This document shows positions 13,501 to 25,500 of a stretch of DNA of 64,000 bases, piece after piece. The stretch comes from Camarhynchus parvulus (taxonomy: Eukaryota > Chordata > Aves > Passeriformes > Thraupidae). Each line of letters begins with the position of its first letter. Position 1 is the stretch's first letter. The stretch is from the NCBI RefSeq assembly GCF_901933205.1, contig NC_044572.1, forward strand, positions 36,115,501 through 36,179,500, in the 5' to 3' direction. The notes below the pieces were generated by a model. The model saw only the letters and a program-made list of their open reading frames with translations. It was not told the origin of the DNA and did no database searches. The position numbers and the translations under genes are program-made.

Positions 13501-16500
13501 AGGAAAGATCGATCTTTCATTATGATCATAATTTAGTTAAAAGACCTTTCAGATTCTCTTATGTTCTCTTTGCTTCATACAGAAAACTACATTAAATTTC
13601 ACAAGTAGTACATCTCCTAATATCTTAATTTAGAAGAGCTTTTCTTCAATGATACCAACAAATCTCTGGGATTTAATGTTCAGCTAAATTGTCTCATTTT
13701 TTACTCCATGTAAGTTATATTTTTATACATTTAATGTATGTTTCCACACATTCATGTTCAACAAACCTGACATTTACACTAACCAAAGTCAAGAAAACAC
13801 AATATAATATATACCACATAAAAATGCAGAATATAAATTTATATATAGAAATTTCTCTTAAAGATCTACATACGTTCTTGTCACATCTTGTTCAATCATT
13901 GCTCGAAGCTCTTTATCCTGGAAAAATTTATTCCAAAGACTCTGAAATAAGAAGAAATAATTGTATGAAACCAAGACTCCTACTCATACTTAAGGCTTAT
14001 AAACTACAAAGTACTGCAAAGCACTGTACAAATATTGACAAATTAATCCTCAACATTCCTGGTAGACAAGTATATCAGTATTTTATGGGAGATAAAGAAT
14101 ATTGGTGATCAGCACAACATATCTGAGAAAGTCAGTTTGGATCAGAAATAAAAACATTCAAATTCCTGGATCCTTGTCCTAGGCTCATGGCATTTGCTCA
14201 CTGGATGGCTGCAGGTTTATGAGTTACTTGTTTGGGTTCCAGGAAGAATATTTAGAATGGCAGAGTAAAGTCAAACTTATCAGAACCAGCAATTCAACTG
14301 AAAAAGGTCCGGTTGTTCACATGAGGAAAAATGACTGTATCACTGGACTGTACCATACTTCTTCTATGAATGTATGGACTTTATTGGAAACTGCTGCAAT
14401 ATCCATAACAAGAAATTGTTTGGGAGTAAGTTTGTTTGTTTTAGTGGAGATAAATCATATAAGGAGTGTATGATAATCAAATACCTATTATGAAAAGATC
14501 ATCATTCTAATCCACTCTGAAGACCAAGACTGGCCATTCTAAAATAATTATGATAGGAAAAGCCAGAGTATTTAAAGATCACTATCAAAATACAAAAATA
14601 CTAAATAAAAGAATCTGAAGTAGGTTTAGTTTCTTCTGCAGTTATGTTTATGACCATTTTTGTGCTCTCTCTTTTGTTTCCATGCCTTGTTTACAAATAT
14701 GTTGCAAAAGCTAACCGGAAAGAAGTCAGAAAGCGCTGTTAAATTGTATGCTCCAGAAAAAACATTGGAAACTGTATTATTTATTGTATAGGAATGGTAG
14801 CTTGATCAAAATACAGATGGAGCAAAATTTATAGCAGCCTTCATGCAGGTTTAGGTAAGTTTTCAGATAGCAGCAGCATCAGTGAATGAAATACAGTACA
14901 GAGTCTGTACAATACTTCCACAATTTCTGGCCTCCTGGTAAGTAATTCTTTGCCATGGTGGCTTATGCTCCACAGAAAGAAAAGAGAAAGTAAATTAATG
15001 CTATCTATAGGGAAGGAAGCAAAATAAAGAAACCCCATCATAATTAGTTGCTATATTTGTGCTACAACTTGGGAAAAAACCTAGACTTCAAAAATATTTA
15101 TATCTTTGATAATGTCTTACATACAGTGAGTACTCACTGTATGTTTTTAATTCACAACTCTTTTCATGCAGCTAGACCACATTTTGGAACTCCCCTGTCC
15201 CTGCTCCCACCCTGGCCCATGAGAACAGAGGAAACAAACAGAAACTGCATTGTGAAAATGAAGGAAAAATCAAGACACAAAATCGGTGTAACATTAAGTC
15301 ACAGCAGAGGCTCAAAGGCACTTTGTTCTTCAGTCCTATTCCTGATTTGGTCAGCGGCTTTGTTTTAGAGATTAATCCCCTGCCACATATTCTGACATGT
15401 TAACCTTTGCTTTCTATATCTGAAAGACACCACAGGCAGGAAGCAGGTTGAGCTACTGTGTATAATCACAAGCTACAGCAGAAATGCTTTAAATCTTTTA
15501 CATTTGACACAACTTTCTGTCCAGATGGATGCAAGAATAGCTTGATGATGTGCACAGCCATAACAGCTGCAGAGCTCTCTCCTTCTAAATTACATAAGGA
15601 GCACAGTACCACTCTAGAGATGAAGTATGGGCTTCATCTCTAAAATAAAACAGGAGTAATATCACCAGAGATATCTGACACAGTCTTTTCAGGTGTAAAT
15701 CTATTAAGTGCAGCCAAACAACTTATTTTCATGGCATTAAGTTATTTTAAAAAATTGGGAAAAAAAAGAATTTTGATGGTAACAATGGTAACATAATTAA
15801 TAGAAAAGCTTAAAGATATGTGCTATCAAATTCTTAAAAGCTTTTCAGGTATAACAAAATGCAGTAAAAAAAACTGTCCAAGGCTGAACAATCTTCCAGA
15901 GGAGGGTACTTCATTGTTCTGTTAACAGCATTCACCTCATATTGACTGTTTGAACACTCCTTAAGCTAGAGCCATTTGATGTATAAAATGAAAACATACA
16001 GTGATGAAAAAGCATATCAGTCCAGCATTAAATATAGTCCAGCATTGATTTTTTTTTACCACAGCCTTTCCTGAATTAAGCCCTAAAAATCAGAATATGA
16101 ACCTGGAAATGAGCATTTCCGGTTGTCCAGCAGAACTTGTGGAACAACTGTTAACACAAGTCAGTTTGGACATTTAAGAGGGAGATTTTAGCATCTGCCT
16201 TTTTGCCTACTTCAGCAAGAACTCACTTGTGTCAGTATGAATAAGATGAGAACTTTAGTAGCAAGTGTTGGTTTAACTTACCCCCTCATCCTGAGAGAGT
16301 GGGTTGTTGATTATCAGATCTTGCTGTCCTGCTTTCCGAGGGTTTGTAATGTGCTAGGTAAAAACAGGAAAAAAAATCAAATCCTCTCCTGTTATGCTAT
16401 AATGTTAATATCTGTGCCAAAGTATGAGAACCTATTTTGTACCAACTTACAATTTCTTTGATCTTACTGTAAGAAGTTCTTAAGTCTGAAGTGGTTTTAA

Positions 16501-19500
16501 TCCATTGACTTCTATCTTGCGGTAGAACATCCAGAAATAACTATTAGCAAAACAAAATAAATTCATTAAGTTTCATCAGTTTTACATAGCTTTTAATATA
16601 AATCCTATCAGACAGCATAAACCACCCCAGAAAGAAAGAGAAAGCAAAGATCTATAAATATTTCTGGTTTTAGTGCTTTCTAGTCCATAAATAAATAGCT
16701 AGGAACAACAGCAGTTCTATAGGGCAAAATTAAGCATTCAAGTCAACTGAAGCCATGAACTCAAGCTTTGTAAACTGTTACAGCTACAGTAAAGTTGATG
16801 GTGACTTCCAAGGCAGAAAGAATACGGAAAGGTGTGAAAAGAAATATACAAAACTTGAAGCTATTTATGTAACACTGATGACCTAATGCAACGTGCTTAA
16901 AACAAAACACAAATGCAGAGCAGGACCTAAGCACTGAGAGATATACCCAATGTAAGAAATGCAACATGCTCTAGAATTCTGCAAGACAGCTAAGAGAGGC
17001 AGTTTTGCAGAAAGTCCTTAAGAATGCCTACATCTCAGTTTTTTCAAGTCTCTTTGAAAAGGCTTAGAAAGAAACATGCAGTGCAAAATACTATTTAATT
17101 GCATTTGAAGCAAGGAAAAACCCCAGTATTTTCTTGCTTTTTCAATGTTTTTATTTGCACATTGTAAAGTGTTAAGAAACAGTAATACTGACAAACAGAA
17201 GTACTGACAAATCATTCCTAAATGACTAAAAAAAATGAAAATTTCAGAATTTAACAACAGAATCCTAATGCATATTGGGACAAGCAAATAAACCTTTCCT
17301 TATTTCTAAAATAAAACCACTCCTTGATTTAATTGGTAGACAGGGAAGGACTTGTTTGTGTTAGTTCAGGGTTTTGAGTTATGGCCTCCTAATTTAGAGA
17401 CTTAAAAAGAAGCAAACTGGTAAAACAATGCAGGTGGCATATATTCACTGGGCTAGCTGAATAAAAAAAATTTCATTAACTTTAAACTAGTTCAATGCTA
17501 CATATATTTCAATTTTCAAACTTTCTTTCATTCATATATAAGGAGTATTTTAAATTTCTTTTTATTGGTCTCAGTGCCAAAATGATGGTTCAGAAATTGA
17601 AATGAGGTAATTTAAATGATCAGCATTAATACACAGTAACTCCACCAGAAAAAAATTTCTCTACTATCTGAGTTAGTGCACAACAGAAGACTTGATGTCC
17701 TTGCAAAAATTTGTTTGGACTTTAGAGAGCTACCCCATATTACCTTGCTTTCTCTCTCTCTTCCTTCCCCTGCTACTTTAAAAAAGCCTAACAAATAACT
17801 CCCAAGGAGCTGTTGTTCTTTCGGAAGACCTTGCTTCCCTCTTCATCCAGTCCTTAGAAGAGGGATTGATCTTCACTTCCTCATTTCACTGGGAAAGCCA
17901 ACTAGCAGAAGCATCAGACTTATTTTAAAGCAGTCCCAAATTCCACAAAACCATAATTTTTTAGACTAACTTCCTATCTATTTCCAGTGCATGACTTCCC
18001 TGCACAGATACTGAGAGGAGAGATGGCTGTGTGGCACTCAATTCTAAACATATCACCAGCACAAAGAAACACTTTCCTAGGATTCTTTTGCTATTATCTG
18101 CAATTCAGCTTTAAAGCAATTTGATGTGGTTAGCAAATGTCCAATGAATTATAAAAACGAGTAGGAAAACATTGGGATGAAGTCTCTTGGAAAATTCATG
18201 ATTCTTTGCATCAATAATCTTCCAGCGCATCAGGTAATGTGTTGATATATTGCAACCACAAACTGTAAATAAATATTTTCTCTTCTTACCTTCCAGCAAA
18301 CACTACGGAACCTGCTGCTTCTCAGCTGCCCATTAATCCCCTTCAGCCGTATAGTTGCCAAGTAATTGTTGTTTACAAATAGTTCTTCCCATTCTTTACT
18401 GCAAAAGCAAAAGGAATGAACATTTAAACAAAAAAAAAAAAAAAGCCTTAGCTGATTTAAGGACTATATGACACTACACAATTTTGGATAAGCAGAGGAA
18501 AGCAACTTTTTAAAACGTATATATTTAGTTGTGTACCACTTCTAAACGCATGGTTGTTTTTTTGGACGCACTTCTTCTTTGGATTTAATGAATATGTAGA
18601 TCGCTATAATTATGCCAGCTACTGAAATTCATAATGTCTATGGAGGCTATTCCATTTCCTCTAAAATGTTGGTACTGCAGTTCAGTGAATAAACAAGAAA
18701 AATGAATATTAATATAAGCACATTCATGTTTCAGCTGTAGACAAAGAAGTACCTATTCCAAAAATATGCAACAGAAAAGTACACTGTTGACTGTATTAGC
18801 TCTTCACATGACATATTTGCTTAAATGAACCTTCTTTTCTTCTTAATGTCAAGCTGGGCAGTTAAGCATCATAGAAGATGACTTTCTTTAACATTTAGTG
18901 CTATTTACTATTGAAATCACTCCTACTTCTTTCTACATGATCAGTTTTAAAATTTTAACAGGTGCTAGGAAATTTAAAAAAACATCAAAAAATTAAAAAG
19001 CCTCACTGTATAAACTGTTAAAGGCAAGCTTGAGTACCTTGCAGTACCTATGGCTGACTAGATAAACAACCTAAATATGCCTCCCAGGCATGCAGGCACC
19101 AGGGGCCTAACACCTGTGCCTCATTAATATACAAGTAAATCTGCTCTACTGGGAAACAATTGGAAATTAATTGTCCCAAACCATCTACTGAGTTTGAATA
19201 AAAGAATTAAACCTATATTTCCTGCAACTTCTACTGAAATGAATCTCAAGAACAGCTGAAGCCATCTGACTGTCTTAGTAGCCCACGACTTGCTCACAGA
19301 CTTTTTGCAGCCACTTTAAAATACAAAGGGCAATTTCAAGGTAAAGAGCTGGGTTATGTGCAAGGAAATGTGTTTAGATTTATTTTCAATGCATGTCCTT
19401 AAGGTGAACATCTCCTCCTCCCCCTGTCACATGGGAGACTATTACTTCTCCCTGGGAGACCAAATGAAACCAGGAAGAGGGAAACTACTATTATGACTCC

Positions 19501-22500
19501 AGGCTAAGATCTCACCACATTTACTCTGCTAAGGAGGGTCACAGAGTGGGTTATACTAAATACCAGCAAACTCTGGTTTTGCAAATTGCCCTAAATATAT
19601 GCAAGATGAAGTTAGATGGTTTTCAGCCTTTTAAGCTGAGTTGGGAGAGTGAGTTTTTAAAAATAGAATTGTAAGACATAGCGGCTGAGAACTGTAAGGA
19701 TAGACTTAGCAAGCCAGGAAATTATGGTCATCTTCCTCTGTGACACGAGCAAGCTAATGATTCATGCTGAGACCAGAAATCCTGTGTCTGTGAATGCATC
19801 ACCTTTCAGCAAGGACCATAGTCTTAAAAAAAAAAAGTGTTTGCTTCTGGTTCTTGATTATTAATTACTTTGAAAACCAAAGGTGTTCTAGATAAGAGCA
19901 AAGATGCCTACAGAAGTGTTAGACTGCAGGGTTTAGGGCTGCCTTTACCTTCTCCCAGGTGCCAGTACCCCCAGGTGACCAAAAGAGCAGCAAGTCATTC
20001 CAATGGTGTGGAGCAGCTTCCTCCATTCCTCTCACATCCCCCCAGTCTCCAAGTCAGAAAGACTATCTGGTCATTTTTGTCTCCTTGTCTCCCACACATC
20101 CTCACCTTCTGGAGGGAGCTGCCTACGATTGTTTACCAAGATTCTGCGTCCTTTAAATACAACGTATGGTATACAGCAGACACAGCTTGAGGAAAATCTG
20201 GGCCTTTCTTTCACAGCCACTTATACTTCAGTAACTAGAGTATATTATGGCTATCTAAATAACCCTCCTGTTTCTACCACATATAATATTCTTCATTTGC
20301 CATTGTAAATTCTGTAGCATCATTGGCCATTATAACTCCTGCCAAGATGCCTCCCTAAGGTAGCTATGTTTCAAGAGTGCCACATTCTCCTGTGCACACA
20401 ACAGGTCAGACTCTGAAGCTATTCACATTGTTCTGCAAGTGGATGACATTCCCACAATGTCTCTGAAAATGCCAGTGTGTCAGCTGAGTTAGCAAAAGGT
20501 TTCAACCAGTGCAACTGTGAAAAGAAAGAACAGACAGGAAAGAAACTCTTCAGGTTATTTTTCTCACCAGCTGCTGGAAGTGATTGCTACACAGTAAGAA
20601 AGTAATTTCAACACTTCTGAAATTGTATTAGTGCAGATATTATGCCTCAAAAAAAAAGTAATGCAATTCCAAACACGTTTTGAACCAAATTACTTTTAAA
20701 ACCGCCAAAAGAAATTTGGCAAGATTGTATCTCCTCTGCATTCCCCCTTGGCTGCTAGGATCACAAAAAAAGTTATAAGCAACTGAAAAAGAAATTACTT
20801 GGAAGCTGGGATCTGCCTCAGTTTTAGTAGAGCTGAATGATATTTAAAATCCTTTCTGAACAGCATTCCCTAATTCATGTCTCAAGTATTTTGAATGAAG
20901 ACTAATAATCTAAGCTTTACAATTCTAGAGACTTTTAATAGTGGTTACACTGTTCAATATTAACAAGCAATCAATTCTAAAAAGATAACATTTAAAATTA
21001 TATAGCCCCACTATGTAAAATAATATCTAAGAGCCTTGTCAACCCAGGATCGCAGAAAACCCACCAGTCAACATGAAATGAGCAATGAAGATCGGACCTC
21101 ATGTCTGCCATATTCCATTTGCTTCACTGCAGTGAAAGATTTCAAGAGCTAATAGGAACCACCTAAACTATGAATTAGTACATGCACTTACTTTTAATCA
21201 AACTAGAAAATTAAATGTATGATCCTGTGTTATACCACCTGTAGACTGTACAATTAAAGGCAAATGTCAATGTTAATGTTTTCTGATTATTTTGTAAATA
21301 TTTTTCATTTTAGATTCTTATTTGAGTATTTTGTCTAATGTACTATTGGACATATTGTAAAGTCTTCATAATAATAATACATACATATAATATAAGACCT
21401 TGTCATGGTTTGACAAGGTCTTATATTATATGACACCGGCCCAATGCCAGGCACCCACCCAAGCTTCTCCCTCAACCTCCCATGCCACAGCTAGGGAGAG
21501 GAGAAAAAAAAATTGAGTTAAGGACCCGGAGAAAACACTCCAAGAGTAAAACAGCCTCAAAGCTGCAAAGTGAATTTACTACTAACAGAGTCAGAAGAGT
21601 ATAATGAGAAGTAATAGAAGCCCTTAAAACATCTTTTTTCCTCCCAACCCCTCACTCCTTTGCACCAACAGCACAGGGAGACAGGGCATGGGGGCTTGCT
21701 CAGTTTGTCACCCAAGGTTTTCTCCTGCTGCTCAGGTAGAGGAGTCCTTCCCCTGTGAGGCCATGAGGCCCCTCCCATGGGAGACAGTTGTCTGTGAACT
21801 TCTCTGGCGTGGGTCCATGCTCATGAGCAGCAGCCAAACTGCACCTGCTGCAAACATGAGACGTTCCCATGGGCACAGAGTCCTCCCAAAACTGCTGCAA
21901 CATGGGTCACTCTTTCCACAGGGTGCAGTCCTCCAAGGACAGGCTGCTCCAGCCTGGAAGCAGGGGCTCCCTCCCTCCACCTGGTCTCCCACTGGATCAC
22001 AGCTTCTTCCAGGAATCCACTTGCTCTGGTGTGGGCACCTCCCCCATGGGTTGTGGGGGGATCGCTGCATCCCCTGTGGATCCCCATGGGCTGCAGGGGC
22101 ACGGCTGCCTCACCATGGTCTTCACCACAGCCTGCAGAGGAATCTCAGCTCTGGCGCCTGGAGCACCTCCTGCCCTTCCTTTTCCACTAACCTTGGTGTC
22201 TTCCATGTTGTTTTCTCTTACATGTTCTCACCTCCTTCTCTTCTCTGACTATAAGAAAAACTGTGCATGCCCCAATTTGATTTTCTTCTTAAATATATCA
22301 TCACAGAGGGGTTACCAATATCTCTAACTGGCCCAGCCTTGACCAGCAGCATATCCATCTTCAGAGCCATCAGGGATTGCTCTGCTGGGCATGGTGGAAG
22401 CTTCCAGCAGTTTCTCACAGAAGCCACTTTGTGGCCCCCCTGCTACCAATAACCAGGCCATGCCAAACCGACACAGACCTGAATGAGAAAGAAATTATTG

Positions 22501-25500
22501 GAGTAACAGTTCTTTAAGAAACTTAATTTCATATGCATTATCTCTGCTGCCCAATGTAAAATATCTACTGGCATGAGTTAGGGAGAGTTGCATTACTTCA
22601 AAGCAGGAAAAGTGCTCAATATGTATGAAAGAAAAAGCAGGCAAATCAATGAAGGGATTAATTCTGCAGGAACAGTTCATAGTTCTCATCTGTTCCTTTC
22701 CATCTTTTGAAACATGCACTTATGTCATAACCACAAGAGTTTATATCTCTCTGCCAAAGAATTGTATACTGGGGTCTGCTCTAAGACACACACTCTCTTT
22801 CTTATAAGAAATGAGGTTGACCTGTGAGCAAATCATATACAGAAGTCTATTTTTCTTTCTTTTTAAGAGGATATGATTTGTGGATATGATTCTTGTTAAG
22901 GCAATTACAAGCATCAGATTTTCAGATACAGAAGCCTGAAGTTTGGAACAGAAGTGTTCCTCTCAGTTGACTGCTAGTAGAGATCACAACAAGCACGACT
23001 TTACTCCAGAAAGTCTAAGTAAAATTCTACATGCACATAAATAGCATTCTTGAAAAGGTATGTGAATCTCTCAGGTCTAACATCTTAGTAAAAGTCACTG
23101 GAATCCCATTATTGCTCAGCTATTGAGGAATGAGCAACTATAAACTCTTTCAGAATGCACGACATCAATAATCTAACAATATGCCTAGGAAATAACTCAA
23201 ATTCAAATAGTTCCAAGAGCTTTACTGAGGTGACATTGAGCTTGTGCATGTTGGGGAGAGGTAACAAAGACTTTCCTCCACTGACAGGCAGAAGCAGAAC
23301 ATCTACCTCTGGCTCTGCCACTAAATTTCCATCTCCAGCATAATGGTAAAACCAACATCAAGCATAGATATGCAGAAGAATGCAATGGTAGCCCATTAAG
23401 GCTCCTTACAAAATACATACTGTGTTCAGAAGAGGAAGAAATACAATCGAGGGAGACTAGTACAGCACAGACAGCAATAACTGCTGCTTCCGCATTTACT
23501 GATTTGAGCATAAAGCTGGGGAAATGTATGAATGCAGATCCTGCCAAAGTCTAAAACTAGTGTTAGAAGTATTTTTGTACCATCATGTTCAGACAACACC
23601 AAAACTCTGTGGAAGACACTAAAACCCAGAAAAATGCAAAAATGTGAAGAACCACATGGAACTACAACCTATGCCACTGAGAAAGGGCAAAAGTTTCAGT
23701 TCTGGCACTGCAAGGGCTCAGATCTACCAGGTAAATATTACTGTCCATAATTCATGTTCAAGTGAAACTGCAGTTAACAAAGAAACCAGTACCTACTGGG
23801 TCATCAGATAGCGTGCATCATTATTTTGTCTCGTGCCTTTTTTAAATATTTCATGCCAAGTTTTGAAATGCCTTTTTTCTGAGTCCTTGCAGAAACAAGA
23901 CCAATTTGATATTTACAACAACATTTAGATAACAAAGAATACTCTCAGTCTACGGAAGAATAATGCTACACTACTGAAACATTTGCATACATATTTAGGA
24001 TTTCAATCTAAATCTCAAGCTTATTCCATCCTCTAGACCAATATTAAAGAATAAAATGGATAGCCTCAGAGAGATACAAAGAAAATTCTTGATCAGTGCT
24101 GCTAGTATTGACAAAATCATCTTAAAACAATGGCATGTGTGCTTCTAGAAAAGCCAATTTCACATTTTTATACTGGTCTTCAAAATCTTCAAAATCTGCT
24201 TTTCAAAATTTTGAGACCCAAACTTGGCTCCTCAGGGGCACTCAATGAAGCAACAGGCTACTGAACAGGCCATCAGAAAGAAAACCAATTCTCAAATTAT
24301 TGTGTCATATGTTTTGCAATATGAGATCTTTATTGAGAGGAACATCAAGTATCTATATTTAAATATTTAAATAGAGGCAACAATTCCCTTCAAACATACT
24401 GCATAAATCCAAGAAACATGCATAGTTTGTATTATTTATTACGTTGTAAAATCAACAGTTGAGAAAAAAGTGAGGCAACTTTCAGGAATGTAATAAAGTA
24501 AGTTAATTCTACAAAAAGAGAGGAAAAAAATTGAAAGGTAGTATCAAGTAGTAAGAAGTAGAGTTTCTAAAAAAGTATTTCTGAAACACACAGATTTCTA
24601 TTTGCTACCCTGAAAATCCATTTGACAGCTTTAATGTGAAGGCTTATCAGTCTGTTTGGAAAATACATGTATTTTCCTCTGTTTCTCAAAGTCCTGCCTC
24701 AGGATACGTGGCAGAGCTAACAGCCATGTAAGTGTGAATATGCATGGCTGTGTTGCTGGGAGGCTGAACATTCAAAGGGCAGATTTTTCTAAACAGTTCA
24801 GGTTTCATCTGCTTTTGGCTGACATACAGTTAAAAAGGTTTGTGTGAAGAAAGGTAAAATCACTTTCTTAAGACAAACATTCCAGCAAATAAAGTCATTA
24901 GTTAGCTATGCTCTTTAAGCTACCAGTGTGTGTGCAGCACAGTTTAGGGAACTGAAATAAGGCTGCACTGGCAGCAGGATGCTCTGCCAGCACCTTCCTC
25001 ATAGCACTAGGTCTGACGCAGAACCCAAAGATATCCTTCTCCATATCCTAAATTGTCCACTTTGCCTTGGTGGTTCTCAGTCAAAGAGCCAAACTTGGCC
25101 TTTGGAAAGCACATAATTTCCAACCCTTTACCAGTTCAGCATTTATAGAAGAATTCTTGTTCCAGCCATTTTGAAGTCTAAATTTCACCAGCACATTTTC
25201 TACTACTCATTACTTTCTGCATACATTTACAGAATGGTGAGACAAAATGTTAATATTATGTTCAACTATTTTTATTTTTGTATTGTAACTGAGTTTGCCA
25301 GCTGCAGAGTCAAAGCTTTCTAGTTAAAACACCGCAATACCTTGGAAATCCTTTGCATGTACATGAAGAACATTTACTTCCTACTTCTCCTGAGTACACA
25401 GTGCGGCTAACTGATCCATTTCCCTACATCCTCCTTCTTAGCCTTCTTGAAAATGTCCCCAGTCACATCTCCCAGTTGCCATGAAAGTCTGAAGGTTATT

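Larger units (their letters stand above)
13942..16281 (-). other. TBC1D5 intron, 2.34 kb
   Basis: Intron carrying a 26-bp perfect palindrome (15119-15144) and a hairpin with 11-bp perfect arms (15615-15642). An 11-bp direct repeat AGTCCAGCATT occurs twice near 16020-16047. Nothing else was recognised. Confidence 0.8.

Noticed and set aside
13689..14108. 139-codon plus-strand ORF
   Set aside because: It runs antisense across the TBC1D5 exon at 13874-13941 and the remainder is AT-rich low-information sequence.
21688..22327. 186- and 152-codon plus-strand ORFs
   Set aside because: They lie wholly inside the solo LTR and match no protein family; LTR DNA of this type is GC-rich and open by composition.
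24343..24375. AT-only palindrome TATTTAAATATTTAAATA
   Set aside because: Self-complementary AT runs are expected by chance in DNA this AT-rich.
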